Source of the DNA: Chitinophagaceae bacterium
GTDB lineage: Bacteria > Bacteroidota > Bacteroidia > Chitinophagales > Chitinophagaceae
DNA: 64,000 nucleotides
Assembly (NCBI GenBank): GCA_014879565.1
Contig: JACSRW010000020.1
Span: forward strand, 53,142 to 117,141
Direction of reading: 5' to 3'
Position 1 is the first letter of the stretch. The number at the start of each line of letters is the position of its first letter. Below the pieces are notes generated by a model, which worked only from the letters and a program-made list of their open reading frames with translations, made no database searches and was not told where the DNA came from. This document shows positions 52,303 to 63,016 of this stretch, one piece after another. Position numbers and translations under genes: made by a program.

Positions 52303-52323
52303 AACCGCTCAAATTTGTAAAAA

Positions 52324-53280
52324 ATGCCCGAGTATCATATCAGTCATATTACCCGTTATACCTATCCGGCCCCTGTAATTGACAGCGCCAACCAGGTCTT
52401 ATTATTTCCCGTCAGTGACCTGCTGCAGGAGGTAAAAAAACACGAACTGGTAATTACCCACCACCCCGCAGTAGAGGTTTTTACCGATTATTTTGGCAAC
52501 CGTACGGGTATATTCTCTGTACTCCGGCCGCATACTGAACTCAGTATTCGTTCCCATATTGAGGTGATAACCCGAGCGGTCAGTTTGCCGGAAGACAGCA
52601 GCGCCGCTTCCCTGCAATGGGAAAAACTCAGCGCCGAAAGGGAGCAGTTCCCCTATATGGATTTTATGCTCCAGGAAAGTTTCTCTGCCTATGCGGACAT
52701 AGCGGAACGGGTAAAAGGGCTGATCAGCGGCGACTGCACTCCTTTTCGGGCTGCGGAAAAAATGTCGGCCTATGTATTTGAGCATTTTGCGTACCGGAAA
52801 GGCATCACCAGTGTGGAAACAGAAGTAGATGAGATACTCCGGCTCAAAGCGGGTGTTTGCCAGGATTTTGCCCATGTGCTGCTGGTGATGCTCAGGATTG
52901 CGGGTATTCCTGCCCGTTATGTAAGCGGCTATATCTGTCCGAAAAATCATGAATTACGCGGTGAAGGCGCCACCCATGCCTGGGTAGAGGCTTTTATTCC
53001 TTTTTATGGCTGGCTGGGACTGGATCCCACCAACAATTGTATCGTGAGTGACCGGCATGTGCGGCTGGCCGTGGGGCGTCATTTCTCTGACTGTACCCCG
53101 GTAAAAGGCACCTACAAGGGACCTTCCGAACACAGTCTTGAGGTATCGGTAACCATTGATAATGGCGAGCAGAAAAAGGAAAATGAAGAAAACACGCCGG
53201 TTTTTTCCTACCAGGTACACCAGCCCGGGGTCAGCAATAACTCATACCGGAAGTTTCTGGAGATGCAGCAGCAGCAGTAA
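52324..53280 (+). CDS. Transglutaminase-like cysteine protease
   Basis: 318 residues: an N-terminal beta domain (HISHITRYTYPAPVIDSAN) and a transglutaminase core with catalytic Cys in AGVCQDFAHVLLVML, His in THAWVEAFIP and Asp in GLDPTNN. It could cut or join an isopeptide made by the ATP-grasp partner (inferred). The stop codon overlaps the T-run of the opposing tracrRNA terminator. Confidence 0.87.
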   Translation: MPEYHISHITRYTYPAPVIDSANQVLLFPVSDLLQEVKKHELVITHHPAVEVFTDYFGNRTGIFSVLRPHTELSIRSHIEVITRAVSLPEDSSAASLQWEKLSAEREQFPYMDFMLQESFSAYADIAERVKGLISGDCTPFRAAEKMSAYVFEHFAYRKGITSVETEVDEILRLKAGVCQDFAHVLLVMLRIAGIPARYVSGYICPKNHELRGEGATHAWVEAFIPFYGWLGLDPTNNCIVSDRHVRLAVGRHFSDCTPVKGTYKGPSEHSLEVSVTIDNGEQKKENEENTPVFSYQVHQPGVSNNSYRKFLEMQQQQ

Positions 53281-53375
53281 TAAAAAAGCCGAGTTGCCCC
53301 GGCTTGAATGTTTTCACAACAGAATAATCTTTATTGTGATTTGCTTCATCGCGAATATCGGAATATTAATTTAAA
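53281..53375 (-). ncRNA. tracrRNA of the type II-C CRISPR system (5' end approximate)
   Basis: Read on the minus strand: an anti-repeat AAGCAAATCACAAT (53333-53346) pairs with the first 14 bases of the CRISPR repeat in crRNA sense, with one wobble. Next comes a small nexus hairpin AATAA-AGA-TTATT (53323-53335), then TTGTGAAAACATTC, then a terminator AAGCCGGGGCAACTCGGCTT plus TTTTT (53281-53305). This is the standard anti-repeat, nexus, terminator order of Cas9 guide scaffolds. The 5' end is not fixed; pairing beyond the first 15 bases is poor, so the anti-repeat may be short. Confidence 0.85.
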
Positions 53376-53443
53376 AAAACAATGGCCAGAAAATGGTATT
53401 TTTTGATATTTCGCAATGCTTATCTTAGTCCAAATTGCTTTGT

Positions 53444-56400
53444 ATGAAAAAAATTTTAGGCCTTGATCTGGGAAGCAGTTCAATTGGTTGGGCATTTATA
53501 GAAGAGAACGAAAATTCATCAAAAATTAAAATGTTAGGTGTCCGGGTAATACCCTATACGGGTGATGAAAAAGACCAGTTTTCCAAGGGACAGGCAATTT
53601 CCGTTAATAAAGACCGGACACTTAAAAGAACGGCCCGGAAAACGCTTCATCGTTATAAACTTAGAAGGAAAAATCTTCTTTCCTTTCTGGAAAAAAACAA
53701 CATGCTGCCAGATAGTGAAAAACTGTTAAAAATTGAACCACTTCAACTTTATGGTATTCGCGCAAAAGCAGTTACCGACAAAATAGAGCTTACAGACTTT
53801 GGCCGTATACTTTACCACCTCAATCAAAAGCGCGGATATAAAAGCAGCAGAAGCAGTTCAAATGATGATGATAATGGCAAAAAACTGAGCGACTATCTGT
53901 CTGAAATGAAAGAAAGAAAAGATATACTTGAAAAAGATCATATAACCATCGGTCAGTATTTTTATTCCCGTCTGAAAGAAAATTGTCATTTCAGAGTCAA
54001 ACAAAACGTATTCCCCCGCGAGTGCTATATCAATGAATTTAATACTTTATGGGAGGCCCAGCAAAAATATTATCCTGAAGTACTTACAGAACAAAACAAA
54101 ACGGTTGTCAGGGATCAGATTATTTTTTACCAACGCAGACTGAAGTCACAAAAAGGACTGGTCGGAGAATGCCAGTTCGAAAAACACCATAAAGTCACTC
54201 CCAAAAGTTCTCCATTATTCCAGATAGAAAAAATATGGGAAAGTATTCATACCATTAGTATTACAAATAAATACAAAGAAGCATATACTCTTTCTCAGGA
54301 ACAGCGGCTCCAGATTTTCGATTACCTTGATCAGCATGAAAAGCTGACCCAAACCGAACTTTTCAGAATTCTTAAAATTAAAAGAACGGATGGGTGGTTT
54401 GCGAATGAAATGATCAGAAAGTCCGGACTTCAGGGAAACCTGACAAAAACAACTTTACTTAAGAAGCTGCAGGAACTGAATATTCCCCACACTGAACTTA
54501 CCCGTTTTGAACTAACAATAAATGAAAACGAAACACCTGATAAAGAAACGGGTGAATTGCTAAAACGTCCTATAATTTCTCCGGATTTTGAAAAGGAACC
54601 ACTTTACCAGATTTGGCATTTATTATATTCCATTGACGACCCGGACTTACTGATTAACACTTTAAAAAAAAGATACGCAGTAACTTCAGAACAGGCTGCT
54701 CAATTGAGCAATATTGATTTTAAAAAATCAGGATTTGGCAATAAGAGCGCCCGGGCAATCCGAAAAATTCTGCCCTACCTGATCAATGGTTCTGATTACA
54801 CGCAATCCTGCCAGGCAACCGGATATAATCACAGTAATAGTCTGACAAAAGCCGAAAATGAACAGCGGATTTTACAACCAGATCTTAAACTTTACAAGAA
54901 AAACACACTCCGTCAACCAGTTGTAGAGAAAATACTGAACCAGCTAATTAATGTGGTAAATGCCATATTAAAGGATGAAAATCTTGGCAGACCTGATGAA
55001 ATCAGAGTAGAACTGGCCAGGGAGTTACGACAAAGCCAGGAAGAAAGAAATAAGACATTTAGCAATAACATAAAAGCAGATAAAGATCATAAAGCCATCC
55101 GGGAAAGACTTGAAAAGGAATATCCAGGGCTTCCCGTTAGTCGTAAAGTCATTGAAAAATTTAAACTTTTTGAGCAGCAGGATGGAACCTGTATGTATTC
55201 GGGTAACAAGATGGAGCTGTCAAAAGTGCTCAGAGGTGAAGGCATTGATATTGATCATATCATTCCCCAGTCGCGTCTTTTTGATGATTCATTCCAGAAT
55301 AAAGTACTTGCCTACAGAAAAGAAAATGAAGCCAAGAAAGATCTTACGGGGTATGACTATATGAAATCAAAGTCAGATACTGAGTTCCGGCAATATACCG
55401 AAAGAGTCAGCCAAATGTTTGAAAACGGGAATATAACCCGGAGCAAGCAAACAAAACTACTCATGTCGGTCAATGAAATACCTGACGATTTCATCAGCCG
55501 TCAAATGAATGAAACCCGATTTATTTCACGGGAAGCTACAAAACTTTTAAAGGGTATTGCCCGTGATGTTTACAGTACCAGCGGCATGGTAACCGATTTC
55601 CTCAGAAATCAATGGGGTTATAATGAAGTATTAAAACAACTCAACTGGTCAAAGTATGAAGCGGCGGGAAAAATAAAAGATGGGAAAATTGAAGGGTGGA
55701 GCAAAAGAGATGACCACCGGCATCATGCAATAGATGCATTGGTGGTTGCCTGTACCCGGCAATCAATCATTCAGCGACTGAACCGGCTGAATAGCAACCA
55801 GACCAGAGAGGAAATGCTGGATGCCATAAAGGGAAAAGTGAATGAAGGGTGGCAGGCAAAGAAGAGCCTCCTTGAACAGCATGTTCAATTATTACAGCCT
55901 TTCAGCACCCAACAGGTAAAGGAAGCTGTTGACCAAATACTCATTTCGCTGAAACCCGGAAAAAAAGTTGCTACCCGGGGTTTAAATAAAGCTGATGGCA
56001 AACGGCCTTTAACACCCAGAGGCCAGCTCCACAAGGAGCAGGTTTACGGTAAAATACAACGTTATAGTAAAAAAATACCGCTAACAGGCCGTTTCACGCA
56101 GGTGGACAAGATTTCAGACCCGCGAATACAGACATTAATCCGTGAAAGACTTAGCGCGTTCAATGGGGATCCAAAAAAAGCATTCAAAAGCCTTGACAAA
56201 AACCCCATCTGGACAGATGAAGCTAAAACCGTACCTGTTACCGAGGTCACCATCTGGGAAGAACATTTTGTTTACAAATACCCTTTGGGTATAAGCTTTA
56301 AAGAAAAAGACATTGAATTCATTATAGATAAGCGCATCCAGTCACTTGTCAGACAACGGTTTGAAGAAAAAGCCGGAGGAAAAGATCACCCTCTGAAGAA

Positions 56401-57100
56401 TATTGAGAACGAACCCATCTGGCTTGATAAAAAAAATGGGATAGCGGTAAAAAGTGTGAGATGTTTTACAGGGCTTAATGACCTGGTTCCTCTTCATGTA
56501 GCAGAAAATGGCTTTACAAAACCAAAGCGAGAAGTCTCCGAAAATAGCATAGCTGTTGACTTTGTTAGTACAAGAAATAACCATCATATGGCAATTTACA
56601 AAAGTCAGGAGGGGAAACTATTTGATAACACAGTTAGCCTATGGGAAGCATTGGAAAGAAAGAAATTAAAATTACCCGTTATTGTTGAAAACCCTAAAAA
56701 AACCTGGGATTTCGTTATTGATAAAGGAATTGACAATAAAAAAATCCTTGAGAATCTACCTTCAGAAAATAGCACTTTTCTTTATAGTATGCAACAAAAC
56801 GAACTATTTGTATTTGACACCACCCGCGATTATGTCGAAAGAGCAATCCAAACAAATAACTATTCACTTATTAGTAGTAATATATACAGGGTTCAGAAAA
56901 TGAGTAAAAAGGCTAACGGCTCTGTTGATATCTACTTTCGGCATCATCTTGAAACTACTGTGGATGACAATAAGACGGGAGGAGAGCTTGTTTCAAAAGA
57001 ATTAAACAAAGTATTAATCCTTAAGAGTATTAATTCATTATCAGCAAGAAATCCATTAAAAATAGTTATTTCATCTATAGGAAAAATTTCATTGGTATAA
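53444..57100 (+). CDS. cas9: Cas9, type II-C RNA-guided endonuclease
   Basis: 1218 residues from ATG 53444. RuvC-I is KILGLDLGSSSIGWAF (Asp8). An Arg-rich bridge helix (RTARKTLHRYKLRRK) follows, then a recognition lobe to about residue 500. RuvC-II is IRVELARELRQS (Glu523), HNH is IDIDHIIPQSRLFDD (His605), and RuvC-III is DDHRHHAIDALVVA (His761, Asp764). A long C-terminal PAM-interacting part follows. All catalytic residues are present, so it should be active. No csn2 or cas4 is present, giving subtype II-C. The gene is visibly more AT-rich than cas1, cas2 and neighbours. A TTG three codons upstream is in frame but unlikely as start. Confidence 0.95.
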   Translation: MKKILGLDLGSSSIGWAFIEENENSSKIKMLGVRVIPYTGDEKDQFSKGQAISVNKDRTLKRTARKTLHRYKLRRKNLLSFLEKNNMLPDSEKLLKIEPLQLYGIRAKAVTDKIELTDFGRILYHLNQKRGYKSSRSSSNDDDNGKKLSDYLSEMKERKDILEKDHITIGQYFYSRLKENCHFRVKQNVFPRECYINEFNTLWEAQQKYYPEVLTEQNKTVVRDQIIFYQRRLKSQKGLVGECQFEKHHKVTPKSSPLFQIEKIWESIHTISITNKYKEAYTLSQEQRLQIFDYLDQHEKLTQTELFRILKIKRTDGWFANEMIRKSGLQGNLTKTTLLKKLQELNIPHTELTRFELTINENETPDKETGELLKRPIISPDFEKEPLYQIWHLLYSIDDPDLLINTLKKRYAVTSEQAAQLSNIDFKKSGFGNKSARAIRKILPYLINGSDYTQSCQATGYNHSNSLTKAENEQRILQPDLKLYKKNTLRQPVVEKILNQLINVVNAILKDENLGRPDEIRVELARELRQSQEERNKTFSNNIKADKDHKAIRERLEKEYPGLPVSRKVIEKFKLFEQQDGTCMYSGNKMELSKVLRGEGIDIDHIIPQSRLFDDSFQNKVLAYRKENEAKKDLTGYDYMKSKSDTEFRQYTERVSQMFENGNITRSKQTKLLMSVNEIPDDFISRQMNETRFISREATKLLKGIARDVYSTSGMVTDFLRNQWGYNEVLKQLNWSKYEAAGKIKDGKIEGWSKRDDHRHHAIDALVVACTRQSIIQRLNRLNSNQTREEMLDAIKGKVNEGWQAKKSLLEQHVQLLQPFSTQQVKEAVDQILISLKPGKKVATRGLNKADGKRPLTPRGQLHKEQVYGKIQRYSKKIPLTGRFTQVDKISDPRIQTLIRERLSAFNGDPKKAFKSLDKNPIWTDEAKTVPVTEVTIWEEHFVYKYPLGISFKEKDIEFIIDKRIQSLVRQRFEEKAGGKDHPLKNIENEPIWLDKKNGIAVKSVRCFTGLNDLVPLHVAENGFTKPKREVSENSIAVDFVSTRNNHHMAIYKSQEGKLFDNTVSLWEALERKKLKLPVIVENPKKTWDFVIDKGIDNKKILENLPSENSTFLYSMQQNELFVFDTTRDYVERAIQTNNYSLISSNIYRVQKMSKKANGSVDIYFRHHLETTVDDNKTGGELVSKELNKVLILKSINSLSARNPLKIVISSIGKISLV

Positions 57101-57108
57101 TAACAAAG

Positions 57109-57134
57109 GTTTTGTATCGTTAAAATACAAATCC
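57109..57134 (+). other. Small inverted repeat between cas9 and cas1
   Basis: TTTGTAT and ATACAAA (within 57109-57134) are 7-bp complementary arms around CGTTAAA in the 40-nt gap. It could be an mRNA hairpin setting the cas9/cas1 ratio or an attenuated terminator; there is no T-run. Confidence 0.4.
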
Positions 57135-57140
57135 TTATCC

Positions 57141-58390
<1,250 letters not shown>

Positions 58391-58410
58391 AAACCCGGTA
58401 TGCAGGATCA

Positions 58411-58463
58411 AAAAAATGGTTTCCAGCCCCGGATTTTTGATCCTGAAAAAGGGCTGAAAACCA
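58411..58463 (-). terminator. Minus-strand terminator at the end of the CRISPR array
   Basis: Read on the minus strand, TGGTTTTCAGCCC (58451-58463) pairs with GGGCTGGAAACCA (58417-58429) with only one G-U wobble, and is followed directly by seven T residues. The loop holds a mini-hairpin GGATCAAAAATCC. On the plus strand the same pairing has a C-A mismatch and no T-run. It therefore fits the end of a transcript coming out of the array towards cas2. An 11-bp perfect inverted repeat, AGGATCAAAAA/TTTTTGATCCT (58404-58414, 58434-58444), interlocks with it in a pseudoknot order. Confidence 0.72.
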
Positions 58464-58490
58464 ATACCGGCGGGCCTTTTGGCGATTCCG

Positions 58491-61400
58491 GTTGTTGATA
58501 GCCGAAGCTACCTAAAAATTTGAAAGCAAATCACAACACCGTCCAATACATCAGTAAAAACAGGCTCGTTGTTGATAGCCGAAGCTACCTAAAAATTTGA
58601 AAGCAAATCACAACTTCCGGCTGGCCTGTTTGGTTGCGGGCTTTGTTGTTGATAGCCGAAGCTACCTAAAAATTTGAAAGCAAATCACAACCCTCCATTG
58701 ATCCCGAACTCGGACGGCTCGGTTGTTGATAGCCGAAGCTACCTAAAAATTTGAAAGCAAATCACAACGCTGACAGGTTATACTTCGCCTTTATCTGGTT
58801 GTTGATAGCCGAAGCTACCTAAAAATTTGAAAGCAAATCACAACGAGGATGCCGGGTTAAAAAACTCTCAGGTGGTTGTTGATAGCCGAAGCTACCTAAA
58901 AATTTGAAAGCAAATCACAACTATTTTTGCGGCACTATCGCCATTGATCTGTTGTTGATAGCCGAAGCTACCTAAAAATTTGAAAGCAAATCACAACGGC
59001 TCCACCTTAGTTACTACCCGGAAAACCGTTGTTGATAGCCGAAGCTACCTAAAAATTTGAAAGCAAATCACAACGTCCGGGTTAATCACCATTTCAAATA
59101 CTGGTTGTTGATAGCCGAAGCTACCTAAAAATTTGAAAGCAAATCACAACTGAAACTCTCCTCCTTCCTCTCCGCAATTCGTTGTTGATAGCCGAAGCTA
59201 CCTAAAAATTTGAAAGCAAATCACAACTAATTAATCTGGTAAATTCTTCCGTTAGCCGTTGTTGATAGCCGAAGCTACCTAAAAATTTGAAAGCAAATCA
59301 CAACTATTGAACCGCTGAAGATTTTCCAAAAAAAGTTGTTGATAGCCGAAGCTACCTAAAAATTTGAAAGCAAATCACAACTATTTGGTTACAAAATGCT
59401 GTCAGGTAAGGTTGTTGATAGCCGAAGCTACCTAAAAATTTGAAAGCAAATCACAACTGACAGGGGTCGGCCTTCGGTAGGGAAAAAGTTGTTGATAGCC
59501 GAAGCTACCTAAAAATTTGAAAGCAAATCACAACTATGATACCTTCGTACAGGCAAGATATGTGTTGTTGATAGCCGAAGCTACCTAAAAATTTGAAAGC
59601 AAATCACAACAATGATGCTGCGGGATACGATGGAATTATCGTTGTTGATAGCCGAAGCTACCTAAAAATTTGAAAGCAAATCACAACTCCTCCGGTGTGC
59701 TCGCTGGCGGTAAGGCTGTTGTTGATAGCCGAAGCTACCTAAAAATTTGAAAGCAAATCACAACGGGGACCGTCTTCCGGAAAGGTTGGCCAATGTTGTT
59801 GATAGCCGAAGCTACCTAAAAATTTGAAAGCAAATCACAACTATATCAGTCAGGGTATCGGAACGGATCTTGTTGTTGATAGCCGAAGCTACCTAAAAAT
59901 TTGAAAGCAAATCACAACTCAATAACCTTCTGCATAATCAGCCGGTCGGTTGTTGATAGCCGAAGCTACCTAAAAATTTGAAAGCAAATCACAACGGCGA
60001 CGTTGATCAAAATGATTTCGTTGTAGTTGTTGATAGCCGAAGCTACCTAAAAATTTGAAAGCAAATCACAACAGGCGCTTTACGCTTTTCTGCTTCCAAC
60101 AGGTTGTTGATAGCCGAAGCTACCTAAAAATTTGAAAGCAAATCACAACTGGGCGTTTGCAAAATCTTTCATCCCAGCCGTTGTTGATAGCCGAAGCTAC
60201 CTAAAAATTTGAAAGCAAATCACAACAATACGAATACACAAGAACGGGTGTAAAGTGTTGTTGATAGCCGAAGCTACCTAAAAATTTGAAAGCAAATCAC
60301 AACGCGCCCGCTGGGGTGCGCGTAGCTGCCGGAGTTGTTGATAGCCGAAGCTACCTAAAAATTTGAAAGCAAATCACAACTTGCACACTAAGGTGCGATA
60401 TGTCACCCCGGGTTGTTGATAGCCGAAGCTACCTAAAAATTTGAAAGCAAATCACAACCTTATGCTCCACATCGGTGCAAAATACCGGGTTGTTGATAGC
60501 CGAAGCTACCTAAAAATTTGAAAGCAAATCACAACGGCAACCACCACCCGATTATCATTGTATTAGTTGTTGATAGCCGAAGCTACCTAAAAATTTGAAA
60601 GCAAATCACAACTTTGTAGCTGTTATCTTTCAGCGTGGTCAGGTTGTTGATAGCCGAAGCTACCTAAAAATTTGAAAGCAAATCACAACAAAGAACTGTT
60701 CCGTATTCAAGCGGGTTAAGTTGTTGATAGCCGAAGCTACCTAAAAATTTGAAAGCAAATCACAACTCTACCGAATCAAAAGACGGGGAAAGTTTAGTTG
60801 TTGATAGCCGAAGCTACCTAAAAATTTGAAAGCAAATCACAACCGGCGGTTAGTTAATATCTAATTTCCGGTCGTTGTTGATAGCCGAAGCTACCTAAAA
60901 ATTTGAAAGCAAATCACAACTACTGGATGGGACTTACTGGCATAGCAAAAGTTGTTGATAGCCGAAGCTACCTAAAAATTTGAAAGCAAATCACAACACT
61001 GATCCCAGCACTGAGGTTGTGCTTAAGTTGTTGATAGCCGAAGCTACCTAAAAATTTGAAAGCAAATCACAACAGGACGAATTCTTTATACACATCCACT
61101 TTGGTTGTTGATAGCCGAAGCTACCTAAAAATTTGAAAGCAAATCACAACTACTCGTTAGGCATATTGTAAATTGTAACGTTGTTGATAGCCGAAGCTAC
61201 CTAAAAATTTGAAAGCAAATCACAACTTTGAACAAAAGCGCATTGCTCCGGCTCATGTTGTTGATAGCCGAAGCTACCTAAAAATTTGAAAGCAAATCAC
61301 AACTTATGTCGAGCAATCGAACGAATAGTCTTGGTTGTTGATAGCCGAAGCTACCTAAAAATTTGAAAGCAAATCACAACTGCGGGAAGCGCCGGCCGGC

Positions 61401-61534
61401 ACGAATGGGTGTTGTTGATAGCCGAAGCTACCTAAAAATTTGAAAGCAAATCACAACTGACGGGTTTGTGATAGGTTCATGGAGCCTGTTGTTGATAAAC
61501 GAAGCTACCTAAAAATTTGAAAGCAAATCACAAG
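58491..61534 (-). CRISPR. Type II-C CRISPR array: 40 repeats, 39 spacers
   Basis: By direct count there are 40 copies of a 47-bp repeat, the first at 58491-58537 and the last at 61488-61534. They are separated by 39 spacers of 29-31 nt, mostly 30, all different. Repeats 1-39 look identical; the 40th differs at four bases. In crRNA sense (minus strand) each repeat begins GTTGTGATTTGC, which pairs with the tracrRNA, and contains GTAGC-TTCG-GCTAT, a UUCG-capped hairpin. The ends GTTGT/ACAAC are inverted. Strand is assigned from the tracrRNA and the terminator, against the cas genes. Confidence 0.97.
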
Positions 61535-61546
61535 AGGCAAGACGGC

Positions 61547-62680
61547 TTAGCCTTTCGCCAGCAAAAAATCTTCGATATTCTCCGGCGAAACAACCTGCAT
61601 TGTTGCATCCGGATAAGCACCGCGGAAGGTGAGCGGGAGCCTGGGATTTTTTTTTCTATTCCATTTGAATTCCACCGCATTCATTTTTCCGTTATCTTCT
61701 TCCACCAGATCAATCTCCTGCTGCTGGGTGGTTCTCCAGAAATAAAGGCGGGTGTCATTACCTGCATTCCGCAAAAATTTTATCCGTTCCGCAATGATGA
61801 AGTTTTCCCAAAGGGCGCCTGTATCTGACCTGCTATTCAAGGGAGTAAAATTGCCTGTTACGGCATTCCGGATTCCACAATCATAAAAGTAAATTTTTCT
61901 GCTTTTCCTTATTTCGTTGCGTACATTTTTTGCATACGCCGGTAACTGAAATATCACGAATGCCTTCTCCAGCAGATCAATATACTTCTCTACCGTTTTA
62001 CGGTCCGTTCCGGTAAGCTGGCCCAACTCGGTATAATTCACTTCCTGCCCCAGTTGCAGCGCCAACGCCCGCAGCAGCTTTTCCAGCAAAACAGGTTTTT
62101 TAATGTTATCCATCATAAGAAGATCCTTGTAGAGATAACTGCCTGCCAGCAGTTGCAACCGTTCTTTTTCCTCACCCGGACTGGTCACAATCTCCGGATA
62201 ATAACCATAAATCATCCGGTGTTCAATCAGCCGCTTCTCCTCCAGCAAACCATGATGATTCACCATCTCCCCAAAACTCAGGGGATACAACATGAATTCA
62301 TACTTGCGTCCTGTTAACGGCTCGTTTACCTGGCCTGATAGTTCAAAAGAGGAGGACCCGGTTGCTATCACCTGCACCTCTTTCAGCTGATCGGTGATGA
62401 GCTTAATAGCCAGCCCGATTTGCGGAATGCGTTGTGCCTCATCAATAAGAACCAGTTTTACCTTGCCAAATACCATCCTGAGCCGGGTGGCAGTTGCCTT
62501 CATAAACAAATCCCGCACATCCCCGTCATCCCCGTTTAACACGCTGTACTCCTTTCCTGATTTTTCCAGTATGGCTTCAGCCAGCGTTGATTTTCCGGTT
62601 TGCCGGGCCCCAAAAAGCAGGATCGCCTTCTTCTTATAAAGCCGCTGTTCTATAGTCTGCTGCAACTGCCGAATTATCAT
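61547..62680 (-). CDS. AAA ATPase with DUF4143 C-terminal domain
   Basis: 377 residues. Walker A LLFGARQTGKSTL (about 22-34) and Walker B VKLVLIDEAQRI. A central winged-helix region is YTELGQLTGTDRKTVEKYIDLLE. The C-terminal part has EIDLVEEDNGKMNAVEFKW, a pattern resembling a PD-(D/E)xK nuclease-like core. These ATPases are abundant, horizontally spread and without a proven role. The stop is 12 nt from the CRISPR array, so its transcript runs straight into it. The ATG at 62680 is preferred; a TTG at 62701 is in frame. Confidence 0.86.
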   Translation of the reverse strand: MIIRQLQQTIEQRLYKKKAILLFGARQTGKSTLAEAILEKSGKEYSVLNGDDGDVRDLFMKATATRLRMVFGKVKLVLIDEAQRIPQIGLAIKLITDQLKEVQVIATGSSSFELSGQVNEPLTGRKYEFMLYPLSFGEMVNHHGLLEEKRLIEHRMIYGYYPEIVTSPGEEKERLQLLAGSYLYKDLLMMDNIKKPVLLEKLLRALALQLGQEVNYTELGQLTGTDRKTVEKYIDLLEKAFVIFQLPAYAKNVRNEIRKSRKIYFYDCGIRNAVTGNFTPLNSRSDTGALWENFIIAERIKFLRNAGNDTRLYFWRTTQQQEIDLVEEDNGKMNAVEFKWNRKKNPRLPLTFRGAYPDATMQVVSPENIEDFLLAKG

Positions 62681-62688
62681 ATAAAGGG

Positions 62689-62732
62689 ATTTTATTCCCA
62701 AATTTATATAATAATATGGTATTTTATTCCCA
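62689..62732 (-). promoter_or_regulatory. Direct repeat TGGGAATAAAAT upstream of the ATPase gene
   Basis: The 12-mer occurs at 62689-62700 and 62721-62732 (minus sense), 32 bp apart, about three helical turns, with the first copy 8 nt before the ATG. The near-palindrome GGGAATAAAATCCC is part of the proximal copy. A possible operator for autoregulation by the DNA-binding ATPase. The rest of 62733-63016 holds no gene that I can support. Confidence 0.5.
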
Positions 62733-63016
62733 TTTTATTATATTTTAACCTCTTGCACTAAAACTTCATTCTCTATATGATTATCAATCCATTATATGGA
62801 ACGGTACAAAAAAGTGACCGGCTGCAACCCCGGGGAGCAGCAAGCGCAAGAAATTGCCGCTTCTCTTTTTTAATTTTTTCCCTGCACTAACCCATCCGGC
62901 ATTTAAAAGTCAATGTTGACGCAGCAATTAAAGATGGGTTCCGCTGCCTTCGCAGCACCGGCACAGGCGGGGTGAAGGAAAATGGCGGGTTCCCTATTTT
63001 TGCCAAAACTATTCCC

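Noticed and set aside
58391..58490. The 100 bp between cas2 and the first repeat as a classical leader with a promoter reading into the array on the plus strand
   Set aside because: No -7 box in plus orientation was found there, and the hairpin with a T-run works on the minus strand. The tracrRNA pairing also requires minus-strand crRNA. It may still hold integration signals.
61547..62680. The DUF4143 ATPase as a CRISPR accessory gene
   Set aside because: It is adjacent only by its 3' end, on the other strand from cas genes. The family is common in genomes without CRISPR, and no Csn2 or Cas4 motif is present.
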